Assembly (NCBI GenBank): GCA_903921725.1
Contig: CAIXRA010000025.1
Span: 1-64,000, forward strand
From: an uncultured Lentisphaerota bacterium
GTDB taxonomy: Bacteria > Verrucomicrobiota > Lentisphaeria > Oligosphaerales > CAITYL01
Direction: 5' to 3'
DNA length: 64,000 bases
The notes under the pieces are model-generated. The model searched no databases. It was given only the letters and a program-made list of their open reading frames with translations, and was not told the DNA's origin. The position numbers and the translations under genes were made by a program. How positions within the stretch are numbered: position 1 is the first letter of the stretch; every line of letters starts with the position of its first letter. Of this stretch, positions 6,556-13,767 are shown piece after piece.

Positions 6556-7836
6556 ATGGCTTCGGATTCAACCATTATCTATACGGTCGGCGCTACCGGT
6601 GCCGGTAAATCATACGTTCGCGGCGTGCGTTTTGTTATGAATGATTTCTTGCCTAACAAGCGCGGTGTGTTGTGGTCAAATTATCCACTTAACGCCTCAC
6701 TGATTGCTGAAGTCCTTTCTTCGCGCCTTGGTGTTCATCCTGATGACCTTCAGGAGCGTATGCAGTTTTTTTCTGAGGATGTGTTGCGCTCTTGGCGGGC
6801 AGCGGAGTCCGGCCCGTGGGATTTTTTCCGGGGAAAAAAGATTGGCGGCATTCATATCGCTATTGATGAAATTCACCTTTATGCAGCTCGTGAGCATCCG
6901 AAAGACCATCTTAAGAATTGGAAAGATTGGCTTAGCGATATTCGGCATGCTGGCGCTACCGTTGAATTTCTCACACAGGATCCCTCAAAGGTTGCCAAGC
7001 AGATAGAAAACAGTGCGACCTTTCGCATTTGGCTTGTTCATCGGGGGGATAAGCGCGATTTAGTCACCTCGCTTTCATTCTTTCAGCTTTGGAATGTTTG
7101 TGCCGCTTTTGGCGGTAAGTACTGTGAAAGCACCTCTTTTCTCGAACAACGAAAAGCGCTGAAACGGTGGGAAGTGACCCGCACTGCGTTTTTCACTTTT
7201 GATCCTTACTATTTCCAGTTTTACAACTCGTATAATTCAACTCGTGATGAAGTTGAAGGCTGCGAGCCAGAACCTAAGGACTATCAAAAGTTTTCACGTT
7301 TTAAACTTTTGCGGATTTATTTAGGAAGTAATTTTTCTGCGGTATTTCTTCGTTTTGCAATTCTGTGTTTTGCTCTTGCTGTCATTTTCACCAAGGGACA
7401 ATTTCCCATTGGCACCGCATATCAACATTTTATTATTCCAATGGTTAAGAATCAGTTCAAGCTAAAAACAGGAGAAAAAACCGATGTACCTGCTACTTCT
7501 GCCGTTTCGTCTAATGCTGTTCGTTCTTCGGTTAATGCGGCGGCTGCTTCTGCATCTGTTCAAGCCGAAATTTCAGCAGAGACAAAAAAAGCAATCGAGT
7601 CTGCGGAATTGCGCGCCGCCGATGCCGAAAAAACCGTTGTTGCGCTTCGTGAGCTTTTTAATAAGGACGTCTCTTTGGTCGGTATTGATCGTGATCGTGT
7701 TTTTTCTTTTGGCGGTCGCTCTTACCGTCGGGGTGAAGCTTATTCAACGCCCGATGGGGTCAAGCGTATCGAAAGTATCGATTTCGTCTCACGTCAAGTA
7801 ATATTTGAAGGGGGAAAGGTTCTCTATGTACCTTAA
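6556..7836 (+). CDS. zot: Zot/pI family virion assembly ATPase
   Basis: The 426-residue protein has a Walker A motif (GATGAGKS, residues 11-18), a Walker B (IAIDEIHLY, near residue 100), a single membrane segment (about 264-282, FAILCFALAVIFTKGQF) and a periplasmic tail. This is the pI/Zot layout: a cytoplasmic ATPase that drives extrusion of the phage through the envelope, linked by its periplasmic tail to the pIV secretin. The tail contains an Ala/Ser-rich linker and a coiled-coil-like stretch (AEISAETKKAIESAELRAAD). The 3' end overlaps the secretin start. This is the most diagnostic inovirus gene in the window. Confidence 0.93.
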   Translation: MASDSTIIYTVGATGAGKSYVRGVRFVMNDFLPNKRGVLWSNYPLNASLIAEVLSSRLGVHPDDLQERMQFFSEDVLRSWRAAESGPWDFFRGKKIGGIHIAIDEIHLYAAREHPKDHLKNWKDWLSDIRHAGATVEFLTQDPSKVAKQIENSATFRIWLVHRGDKRDLVTSLSFFQLWNVCAAFGGKYCESTSFLEQRKALKRWEVTRTAFFTFDPYYFQFYNSYNSTRDEVEGCEPEPKDYQKFSRFKLLRIYLGSNFSAVFLRFAILCFALAVIFTKGQFPIGTAYQHFIIPMVKNQFKLKTGEKTDVPATSAVSSNAVRSSVNAAAASASVQAEISAETKKAIESAELRAADAEKTVVALRELFNKDVSLVGIDRDRVFSFGGRSYRRGEAYSTPDGVKRIESIDFVSRQVIFEGGKVLYVP

Positions 7837-9211
7837 AACTTGCATCTTCGCTGTTTGTGCTTGTTTGGGCGGCTGTATTTCTCCGTCGTTCTATAACCCC
7901 GACGCCGACTATGTGCCTGAGTTTAAACGTGTTTATTCTTCTTGGTCGGCTACGCGTGTGGTATCTTTTTCCCAGCCTCTCCAAGATCGTCGCGTGACCT
8001 TCTCGTATCGTGATGCAAAGCTTGTCGATGTTCTGCGCTATTTGGCCAATGAGTGCGGCGTTTCGGCTATTTGTGCGGAGTCCTTGGATTCTCGGCCTTG
8101 TACGGTTGAAGTGCGGGATGAAACCGTTTCTGCCGTCATGTCTTATCTTGCTAAGCGTTATGATGTGCAGATAACTTGTGATGGTCGTTTTTATTACATT
8201 GGCCGGGTTTCTAATTCCGATAAGACCGTTTTGGTTATGCCGGTTTATCGCCTCAAAGATTCTGAGTGGAAAGACCTTACTTCTCCGCTCTTGTCTGAAA
8301 ATGGGAAAGTTGCTGTCGCTGATGGCATTTTAGTCTGCTGCGATTATGGCACCGTCACGGGTCGTATGGCTCGTGCTGTTGAACAGATTAATAGTGCTGA
8401 CATTGGTTGTTACATCGTGCAATTATGGGTGCTTTCTCTCGAACGTGACGATGCGCGTGAGTTGGGCATGGATTTAACGCCTACCGGTGATATTTCTGCC
8501 GTCTTGGCTTCTGGAAAGGTTTCGTCTGCTTTGGGCGCGTCTATTGCTGGCAAGTTGCAATATCTTTGCAGCCGAAAACATGACGATATTTCGTGCAACA
8601 CCCTGTTTCTGCTCAACGATGGGGCCGAGGGCTCTTTTGTTCGCGGCGTGAAGGTGCCTATTGCTAAAACTTCCGTCTCTAATCAAGGTGCCGTTTCCGT
8701 AATCGGCTATGATTACACACAGACCGGCTTGCAGCTTTCCGCGTCTGTTCGGTCGCTTTCTCCTGACCGTGTCCGGATGGTTCTTGATGTTTCCAATTCC
8801 TCGATTCAGTCTTATGTCGGTGCGGCTCCCCAGACGCTCAATCAACAGCTGAAATGTTCCCCGGTTGTCCACGTCGGCGACGTCTACCTGCTTGGGTCTC
8901 TCGATATTCGCGGTTCCGGCAAGACGGAATATCTGGCCGGGCTCAAGCTCTCCAAGTCGGTCGGCGCTGTTCAGGTCTGGGGCCGCGTTTATCGCATTTC
9001 GGATTTACAGGGTGCCCAGATTGTTGGGGGAGCTGAGGGGGGAACCCCTTCAGGAGGGCGATTAAAGACGGATAGCCCGGGGCAGGGGACCAGCCTTTTT
9101 CTCCAACCGTTGTCGGCCGCAACCCCAGCACCATCATCAGCAATTCCGGTTCCCGCGTCCACCGCAACGGCCGCGCCCGTTTCTGTGGGTATGGATCATC
9201 AGCACCCGTAA
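7826..9211 (+). CDS. Phage secretin (pIV-like), lipoprotein
   Basis: I choose ATG 7826, which overlaps the zot stop and has GGGGGAAAGG upstream (7810-7819), giving 461 residues. The N-terminus is a lipoprotein signal with lipobox LGGC near residue 15. Residues about 50-128 form an N0-like domain (VDVLRYLANECGVSAIC, YDVQITCDGRFYYIG). Residues about 250-390 form the secretin barrel, with the typical block GYDYTQTGLQLSASV followed by DRVRMVLDVSNS. The C-terminus is a Pro/Ala/Ser-rich tail. Secretins form the outer-membrane pore through which the filament leaves; encoding its own pore shows that the phage does not depend on a host type II or IV secretin. Confidence 0.88.
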   Translation: MYLKTCIFAVCACLGGCISPSFYNPDADYVPEFKRVYSSWSATRVVSFSQPLQDRRVTFSYRDAKLVDVLRYLANECGVSAICAESLDSRPCTVEVRDETVSAVMSYLAKRYDVQITCDGRFYYIGRVSNSDKTVLVMPVYRLKDSEWKDLTSPLLSENGKVAVADGILVCCDYGTVTGRMARAVEQINSADIGCYIVQLWVLSLERDDARELGMDLTPTGDISAVLASGKVSSALGASIAGKLQYLCSRKHDDISCNTLFLLNDGAEGSFVRGVKVPIAKTSVSNQGAVSVIGYDYTQTGLQLSASVRSLSPDRVRMVLDVSNSSIQSYVGAAPQTLNQQLKCSPVVHVGDVYLLGSLDIRGSGKTEYLAGLKLSKSVGAVQVWGRVYRISDLQGAQIVGGAEGGTPSGGRLKTDSPGQGTSLFLQPLSAATPAPSSAIPVPASTATAAPVSVGMDHQHP

Positions 9212-9222
9212 CACCCACAGAA

Positions 9223-9255
9223 CGGCGGCGGGCGGGCTTGCAGAGCCCGCCGCCG
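9223..9255. repeat. GC-rich hairpin in the phage intergenic region
   Basis: An 11-bp perfect stem (9223-9233 with 9245-9255) surrounds an 11-nt loop. Weaker flanking pairing (CACCC near 9212, GGGTG near 9264) can extend it. It lies between the secretin gene and rep, the site of the origin and packaging signal in Ff phages. It also could stop + strand transcripts after the secretin, but no T run follows. Confidence 0.65.
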
Positions 9256-9282
9256 TGTCTGGGGGTGGGGCGGGCAATAAAA

Positions 9283-9320
9283 AAGCCCCTACGAGGCTTG
9301 GCGGCTTCGCGTAGGGGCTT
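9283..9320 (-). terminator. Second intergenic hairpin; reads as a terminator on the - strand
   Basis: AAGCCCCTACG (9283-9293) pairs perfectly with CGTAGGGGCTT (9310-9320), with a 16-nt loop. On the - strand the stem is followed by TTTTTT (from 9284 leftward), a textbook Rho-independent terminator, although all phage genes read +. In single-stranded virion DNA the same hairpin could be the packaging signal or part of the origin. Confidence 0.65.
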
Positions 9321-9331
9321 GGGAGAAGAAC

Positions 9332-10372
9332 ATGGATACTGTACTTTCCGCTTTCCCCTTCGTCAACCTTGCGCCTTCCGCTTCCCTTCGGTCGCGCCTT
9401 GCTGACGCTTTTTTTTCCGCTCGTGAAAATCTTGCCGATGCAGACGCGCGTCATCTTCTTGATACTGTAACTAAAGTGCCAGATGAGCTTAAAGATGTTT
9501 CTGCTCGACTTGGAAAAATGACTTCCCACCGGCTTCGGAATGAGCAGATAGCCCGCTATCTCGAACAACAAAATTTACGCCTTGGCAGCGGGGACAATAA
9601 AAAAGCCATTCTCGCCGCTAAGCTTCGCGATTGTTTCCGGTCGGTGGCGTTCGCTCCTGATGGGCATATGAACGGCGGCGACTTTGGGGCCTTCGCGGTT
9701 CGGTCTTGCAATCAGTATCGACTTTGCGGCAACTGTGCCAGTCGTCGCGCTGGGCGCTATGCGCAACTATACATGGGGCGCGTTTCTGAACTTTTGAGGT
9801 TGTATCCTGCTGCTTCTGTTTATACGCTCGTTTTCACAATTCCCAGCGGTGAATATATTTATGATCGGTTTTGGTGTCTGTCTAATGGGCTTCGGACGTT
9901 AGTCCGGCGTGCCACTAAAAAAGGTACGGTTACACAGTTTAGGAACATTCTTGCTGGCGTTGCGAGCGTTGAAATTAAGCGGGGGGCAGGGACCGGCCAA
10001 TGGCACCCGCATACTCACGCTTTGGTTGTTTCCTCTGCGCCTCTTGATGAGGATAAGCTTCGGTATGAGTGGTGTAAATATACCGGCGGGACAAATCTTT
10101 TTATCTCCTGTCATGGTCGCATGGAAGATGAGGAAAGCGCCGGGGCCGTGTGCGAGGTTTTGAAGTATAACGTCAAGCTCAATGAGCTTGCGTATGATGA
10201 TCTTTGGCTGGTTCAGAATGCCTTTTCTCGCAAGCGCCTTTTGTCGTCTTGGGGGCTTTTTCGCGGTCTCGAGCTTTCGGAGGATGACGGTACCGATGAA
10301 CCAGCTGCACCAGTTTCCGCTCGGTGGTATCATTGGAATGAGCACGAGTCGCGGTATATTATCTCCAAGTAA
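9332..10372 (+). CDS. Rolling-circle replication initiator, HUH endonuclease (pII-like)
   Basis: ATG 9332 follows GGGAGAAG (9321-9328). The 346-residue protein has a Cys motif (CGNC near 131, followed by RRAGRY), the HUH metal motif WHPHTHAL with H225 and H227 and H229, and a downstream catalytic tyrosine motif KYNVK with Y279. This matches Rep_1-type rolling-circle initiators with a single tyrosine. The enzyme nicks the + strand origin, stays covalently bound to the 5' end and starts rolling-circle synthesis. The origin should lie nearby, most likely in the hairpin region just upstream. It corresponds to Ff gene II in position and role. Confidence 0.9.
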   Translation: MDTVLSAFPFVNLAPSASLRSRLADAFFSARENLADADARHLLDTVTKVPDELKDVSARLGKMTSHRLRNEQIARYLEQQNLRLGSGDNKKAILAAKLRDCFRSVAFAPDGHMNGGDFGAFAVRSCNQYRLCGNCASRRAGRYAQLYMGRVSELLRLYPAASVYTLVFTIPSGEYIYDRFWCLSNGLRTLVRRATKKGTVTQFRNILAGVASVEIKRGAGTGQWHPHTHALVVSSAPLDEDKLRYEWCKYTGGTNLFISCHGRMEDEESAGAVCEVLKYNVKLNELAYDDLWLVQNAFSRKRLLSSWGLFRGLELSEDDGTDEPAAPVSARWYHWNEHESRYIISK

Positions 10373-10453
10373 TGGAGGTAAAATATGGATTCCGCTTCTG
10401 GTGTTTTGGGATTCGCGTGACCATTCCCGTTTTACTCCTCCTCGTTGACCTTG

Positions 10454-10482
10454 TTGTACAAACCCTTTTTTTGTGGTATATA
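10454..10482 (+). promoter_or_regulatory. Possible sigma70-type promoter before the small regulator gene
   Basis: TTGTAC (10454-10459), a 17-bp spacer and TATATA (10477-10482) lie just upstream of ATG 10488. A start there would make the transcript nearly leaderless. Spacing is ideal but the hexamers are only partial matches. Confidence 0.35.
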
Positions 10483-10487
10483 TTAAC

Positions 10488-10778
10488 ATGTCAACGTATT
10501 GGGCACGAGAGATACAGCGGCTTCGCGTTGAACTGCTGGCGCAAGGTGTCCCATTGCGTTACCGTGGGAAGGAGTTGCAAGGTATGCCGTCTGCATTTCG
10601 TCGGCCGATCTCCTTGGATCCTTTTGAGTATCGCGATTTTTGCGACTATGCCAAAGCCGAAGGGCGTAGCTTCGCCAACTTTGCGAACCATTCCATGCGG
10701 TATTATATCCGCATGCATAAGGGTCGCGGTCAACCTGTAAAGGGGTCTTCTGAAAAAAAAGTTTCACGCACGGTTTGA
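10488..10778 (+). CDS. Small ribbon-helix-helix-like phage regulator (96 aa)
   Basis: I take ATG 10488; an in-frame GTG at 10473 would add five residues. Neither has a clear ribosome site, so translation could be leaderless. Residues about 40-75 (ISLDPFEYRDFCDYAKAEG, then RSFANFANHSMRYYI) look like a short beta strand followed by two helices, as in Arc/CopG ribbon-helix-helix proteins. The last gene before the attachment site, after rep, is a plausible place for a copy-control or immunity repressor. A rival frame from 10372 to 10740 overlaps rep by one base and begins with a hydrophobic segment, but I consider it less likely. Confidence 0.55.
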   Translation: MSTYWAREIQRLRVELLAQGVPLRYRGKELQGMPSAFRRPISLDPFEYRDFCDYAKAEGRSFANFANHSMRYYIRMHKGRGQPVKGSSEKKVSRTV

Positions 10779-10820
10779 GCTTGGCGTTACCGTGATAGCA
10801 CTTTTGAGCACTTGAAATCA

Positions 10821-10848
10821 AGTAATCATAATGTATATTATGCGACGT
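10821..10848. other. attR: right dif-like attachment site, probable working dif
   Basis: The site consists of the phage arm AGTAATCATAA (10821-10831), the spacer TGTATA (10832-10837) and the host arm TTATGCGACGT (10838-10848). Read on the - strand the host arm is ACGTCGCATAA, with the CGCATAA of a typical XerC arm. The phage arm reads TTATGATTACT, which differs from the host XerD-like arm at attL at only two of eleven positions. attR therefore keeps both arms nearly intact and can still serve as the chromosomal dif after integration. ACTTGA/TCAAGT (10810-10823) forms a small hairpin at its edge. Confidence 0.8.
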
Positions 10849-11185
10849 TAAATGTCAACACAGGGAAAAACTCCTCGGCGGCAAGCTGGACAGATGGCTC
10901 ACCGCCACCGCCGCAGAATGCATGATTCCGGCATGCAACCCCGAGTCTCGGCTCCGGACGGGAGTTGATACCGCATTCAACTCATTGATGCGCGTTGTGC
11001 GCCAGGATGGCAAGGCCGCACAATGGTCGCAATCGTTTCCGTTTGGGAATGTTGATCTGATTTCTTGGCGAGCTCTGCGCCTCTGCGCGAGAAAGTACTG
11101 AAATCGAATCCCGATAGCAGAAAGACCCGCAGCCGGAATCGGCTGCGGGTCCGTAATGATTTTAGTTTTGCTTGCGGGCCGGCTG
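10849..11185. other. Host intergenic region right of the prophage
   Basis: No convincing gene is seen in these 337 bases; the short open frames have no start signals or recognisable products. The sequence near 11071-11091 (CTCTGCGCCTCTGCG) recurs in reverse complement near 15505-15521, a short dispersed repeat. The right end holds the terminator of the - strand gene at 11186. Confidence 0.6.
11124..11151 (-). terminator. Rho-independent-type terminator of the Pro/Tyr-rich secreted protein gene
   Basis: A perfect 12-bp stem (11124-11135 with 11140-11151) has a 4-nt loop, and TTT follows in the - direction. It lies 35 bases after the stop of the - strand gene at 11186. Confidence 0.8.
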
Positions 11186-11623
11186 TCAGCGGCGGTGATG
11201 GCCGCCACCGTAATGGCCGCCGTAGCTTACGCCGATACTGACCCGGCAGACCGGCGCCGGGTAGTACATGGGACGGCAATAGATGACCGCAGGGGCCGGA
11301 GCCGCATAATAAACCGGCTGGGGAACCACATACACGGGCTGAGGCGCGGCGTAGACCACGGGGGCCGCCGGAACCGCATAGTAGACCGGTGCGGGTGCCG
11401 CAATGTAAACTGGGGTCGGCGGAGGCGCCACATAGACGACCGGCTGGGGAGCTGGCGCGCAATGATTGAAGAGGATGTCCGCCGCCACGAATCCGGTCAG
11501 GATCTTTCCGGCCGTCGCCCATCCGCCCTGCCCCGCCTGCACGCTGCCGGAGGCGCAGGAGACAATTCCGACCGCCAGACCCGCCACCGCACACTTCGAC
11601 CATTTCCCGATTGCCGATTTCAT
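11186..11623 (-). CDS. Secreted Pro/Val/Tyr-rich low-complexity protein
   Basis: The 145-residue product starts at ATG 11623 with an AGGAG site upstream. It has a signal peptide (about 1-30, ending VQA). Residues about 58-125 are made of imperfect repeats rich in Pro, Ala, Val and Tyr (such as APAPVYYAVP and QPVYVVPQPV), and the end is a Gly/His tail (YGGHYGGGHHRR). Such proteins are usually envelope-associated or surface proteins of unknown role; the His tail could bind metal. I see no enzymatic domain. It is transcribed alone, with its own terminator at 11124-11151. Confidence 0.75.
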   Translation of the reverse strand: MKSAIGKWSKCAVAGLAVGIVSCASGSVQAGQGGWATAGKILTGFVAADILFNHCAPAPQPVVYVAPPPTPVYIAAPAPVYYAVPAAPVVYAAPQPVYVVPQPVYYAAPAPAVIYCRPMYYPAPVCRVSIGVSYGGHYGGGHHRR

Positions 11624-11731
11624 TTTCCCTACTCCTATTTGCGGCGGTGTTTTTGTATTTTCTTTGTGCCGCCGTCGAGGGGTACAACGCGCCTGCCGTC
11701 GATATTATTCATCCGCCGGCCGCGGGATAGC

Positions 11732-12709
11732 CTATGCGGTCGTGCCGCGGAACCGTTCGCGCGCCGTTTCTATATCTGCAAAAATTTGGTTTTTAAGGAT
11801 TTGTGGATTTGGAAAAACCATGTCCATCCGGAGGAACTCCAGTAGCTCCACCTCCATCCGCGTCCCGTAGAGATCGCCGGTGCATGCAAATGCATGGAAT
11901 TCCAAAACCGGGGGTGATCCGGGCGGTGAGAGCGTCGGCGACGTTCCGATGTACGCAATTCCTTCCAGCCACGTGCCTGAGGCGGTCATTCCGTCCGGCG
12001 ACAACTTCCGCGCCCTCGCTACATATACGCCGAACGGCGGCAGGAGTTGGTTCGAGCCCGTGATGTTCGCTGTCGGGCAGGCCAGGACCTGGGTTCCCTG
12101 GCCGCGTCCGTGCGTGATCACGCCGTCCACGGAATAAGGGCGCCCCAGAAGCTGCGCCGCGAACGCCAGCCGGCCGGCCTTCAGCGCCTCGCGGATGCGG
12201 GTGCTGCTCACCGGGCGTCGGAACAGCTCCAGCTCCCGCACGGCGGCGACTTGGAAATCGTGCTGGCGCCCGAGCCGCCGCAGCAGCCGGGTGTCGCCCG
12301 CCCCGCCCCGGCCGAAACGCCAGTTGGAGCCGATGCAGACGCCGCGCAGGCTGTGGTCGGACATGTGCAGGCACGCCTCCATGAACGCTTCCGGCGAGAG
12401 AGCGGCCAGTTCCCGCGAAAACGGCATCACGGCCGCGCCCTCGACCCCGGCTTCCCGGAAAAGGCGCAGCTTCGCGGCGGAGGAGCAGAGACGCGGCGGG
12501 ACCGGCTGGTCCGGACGCACCACGGCGCGCGGATGCGGTTCGAACGTCATGGCCACCGGCATGGCGCCGGTCCGGGCCGCGAGCCGTTGCAGCGCATCCA
12601 GGATCTTGCGGTGGCCGCGGTGCACGCCGTCAAACACGCCGAACGCCACGGCGACACCCCGGCCGCGCGCCGCATCATTCAATTCACACAGGGAAGACAC
12701 TGCTTGCAT
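11732..12709 (-). CDS. ribF: Bifunctional riboflavin kinase / FAD synthetase
   Basis: The start is ATG 12709 with AGG upstream, giving 325 residues, a normal RibF length; the open frame upstream of it is not coding. The N-terminal nucleotidyltransferase domain has FGVFDGVHRGH (about 22-32), EPHPRAV and SSTRIREAL. The C-terminal kinase domain has RPYSVDGVITHGRGQG and PTANI. It phosphorylates riboflavin to FMN and adenylylates FMN to FAD. It is divergent from the Rrf2 gene. A small palindrome (CGGGT 12727-12731, ACCCG 12738-12742) overlaps a TATATT in its probable promoter, so it could be under local control. Confidence 0.95.
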   Translation of the reverse strand: MQAVSSLCELNDAARGRGVAVAFGVFDGVHRGHRKILDALQRLAARTGAMPVAMTFEPHPRAVVRPDQPVPPRLCSSAAKLRLFREAGVEGAAVMPFSRELAALSPEAFMEACLHMSDHSLRGVCIGSNWRFGRGGAGDTRLLRRLGRQHDFQVAAVRELELFRRPVSSTRIREALKAGRLAFAAQLLGRPYSVDGVITHGRGQGTQVLACPTANITGSNQLLPPFGVYVARARKLSPDGMTASGTWLEGIAYIGTSPTLSPPGSPPVLEFHAFACTGDLYGTRMEVELLEFLRMDMVFPNPQILKNQIFADIETARERFRGTTA

Positions 12710-12783
12710 GGTGGATACCTCGATTGCGGGTAATATAACCCGGCCGCCCCCGTCTCCGCGTCGGAGAAAAATTACAGCGGCGG

Positions 12784-12812
12784 TTTGCACGCCCGGCATA
12801 AACAGGTATATT
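12784..12812 (+). promoter_or_regulatory. Probable promoter of the Rrf2 regulator gene
   Basis: TTGCAC (12784-12789), a 17-bp spacer and TATATT (12807-12812) lie in the 148-bp divergent region between ribF and the Rrf2 gene, 45 bases before the ATG at 12858. Confidence 0.45.
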
Positions 12813-12857
12813 GGTACCAGATTACGCGAACAATGGGCGGTAAACGGGAGGCGATGC

Positions 12858-13274
12858 ATGGGAACCATCTTCAAGCTGAGCGAAGGAACAAACCTGGCGC
12901 TGCACGCCATGATGCTGCTGGCTGAAACGCCGGAGCGCACGCTGGACACGGCGGCGATGGCGGAGCGGCTGGACGTCTCGGCACACCACCTTTCGAAAGT
13001 CATGCAGCGCCTCCAGCGGGGCGGAATGGTTTCCTCCACCCGCGGCCCCAAGGGTGGTTTCATGCTCGCCAAAAAAGCGGCGGCGGTCACGCTGCTGGAC
13101 ATCTACACGGTGATCGAAGGTCCAATGGAAATCAAGGCGTGCCTGATGAATCACCCAGTCTGCGAGCATCCGCATTGCCCCATCGGGAAGGCAATCGCGA
13201 AATCGGGCAAGGAGTTCCGCAATCTGCTGAAAAACACCAAGCTGGCCGAGATTGTGAAACGCGTTGCGAAATGA
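12858..13274 (+). CDS. Rrf2-family Fe-S transcriptional regulator
   Basis: ATG 12858 has GGGAGG (12846-12851) upstream; the product is 138 residues, typical for Rrf2. An N-terminal winged helix (about 1-75: TAAMAERLDVSAHHLSKVMQRL, wing GPKGGF) precedes a dimerisation helix and three cysteines, C95, C102 and C107, spaced Cx6Cx4C, close to the Fe-S ligands of IscR and NsrR. Relatives sense nitric oxide, redox state or Fe-S supply. Position upstream of a cupin gene and hcp suggests control of nitrosative-stress genes, as for NsrR; that is inference. It should repress or activate the downstream genes and perhaps ribF. Confidence 0.85.
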   Translation: MGTIFKLSEGTNLALHAMMLLAETPERTLDTAAMAERLDVSAHHLSKVMQRLQRGGMVSSTRGPKGGFMLAKKAAAVTLLDIYTVIEGPMEIKACLMNHPVCEHPHCPIGKAIAKSGKEFRNLLKNTKLAEIVKRVAK

Positions 13275-13362
13275 AGCGGCTCCGCCTCCTTCATCACCGT
13301 CATCAGACGACAAAACAGAACGGCTATAGTTCATTCACGACACGACCGAGGAGAACCGGATT

Positions 13363-13695
13363 ATGACAGCTTTGGTTGACACGCTGAGAGGAGTTCCGAC
13401 GAACCCGGAATCACTCGTCGAATACACGCCTGACGGCATCGTGAGCCGCACGCTCAAGGACGGCTCCGCCGGCACGCTGACGCTTTTCGCCTTCGCCCCG
13501 GGCCAGGGGCTGAGCGAGCATTCCGCCCCGTACGACGCAACGGTGATGGTGCTCGACGGACGCGGCGAATTCATCATCGGCGGCAAGCCGGTGACGGCCG
13601 AAAAAGGACAGCTTGTCGTGATGCCAGCCGGCATTCCCCATGCCGTCCGCGCCGTCGAAGCCTTCAAGATGCTGCTGATCATGATTCGTGCCTGA
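13363..13695 (+). CDS. Small cupin-domain protein
   Basis: The 110-residue protein starts at ATG 13363 with GAGGAG just upstream. Residues 35-105 form a single cupin barrel (SEHSAPYDATVMVLDGRGEF, then VTAEKGQLVVMPAGIPHAV). Some metal-ligand positions are present (H52 of SEH, H of GIPHAV), but the classic HxH is absent. It lies between the Rrf2 regulator and hcp and is probably part of their regulon. The ligand is unknown. TATAGT at 13325-13330 may be a -10 box. Confidence 0.8.
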   Translation: MTALVDTLRGVPTNPESLVEYTPDGIVSRTLKDGSAGTLTLFAFAPGQGLSEHSAPYDATVMVLDGRGEFIIGGKPVTAEKGQLVVMPAGIPHAVRAVEAFKMLLIMIRA

Positions 13696-13767
13696 GGCAG
13701 CCGCCACCGACCGCTTTCCCATTTGATGCAAGTCCACAGAGAAACCACAAGCCAAGGAGAAGAGATC

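Larger units (their letters stand above)
2483..10837 (+). mobile_element. Complete inovirus (filamentous phage) prophage integrated at the dif site
   Basis: The element spans from the attL core to the attR core and gives an 8,349 bp circle. All genes are on the + strand, in the circular order of Ff phages: ssDNA-binding protein, tiny membrane proteins, pVIII-like coat, surface proteins, pVI-like, Zot/pI, secretin/pIV, hairpin intergenic region, HUH Rep. Codons are mostly T-ending and the DNA is visibly less GC-rich than the flanks. No integrase, transposase or resolvase is present; both ends are dif-like, pointing to host XerC/XerD. No reading frame looks broken, so the prophage may be active. 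No toxin or metabolic cargo is recognisable. Confidence 0.93.

Noticed and set aside
6556..7836. Zot as a host-directed toxin
   Set aside because: The family name comes from Vibrio cholerae, but Walker motifs, single membrane segment and position show a phage assembly ATPase (pI). No toxin fragment is apparent.
10372..10740. A 122-codon + strand frame overlapping the rep stop, with a hydrophobic N-terminus
   Set aside because: It competes with the ribbon-helix-helix-like frame at 10488, its second half is rich in Cys and Arg without pattern, and its only start lies on the rep stop. It cannot be wholly excluded.
2472..10848. CTXphi-type integration from a folded ssDNA attP built of two inverted dif-like sites
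   Set aside because: Only one dif-like site is visible at the phage junction; the nearby inverted repeats do not rebuild the second XerC-type arm. Double-stranded attP use, as in VGJphi-type or Xanthomonas phages, fits better.
2472..10848. Integration into a tRNA gene by a tyrosine integrase
   Set aside because: No tRNA-like sequence is present at either end and no integrase is encoded.
10855..11208. A 117-codon - strand frame right of attR
   Set aside because: It runs through the terminator hairpin and a dispersed repeat, has no ribosome site and no pattern of a real protein.
12195..13274. Long 359-residue frame including the Rrf2 gene
   Set aside because: The upstream part is antisense to ribF; the strong ribosome site at 12846-12851 and the family start place the gene start at 12858.
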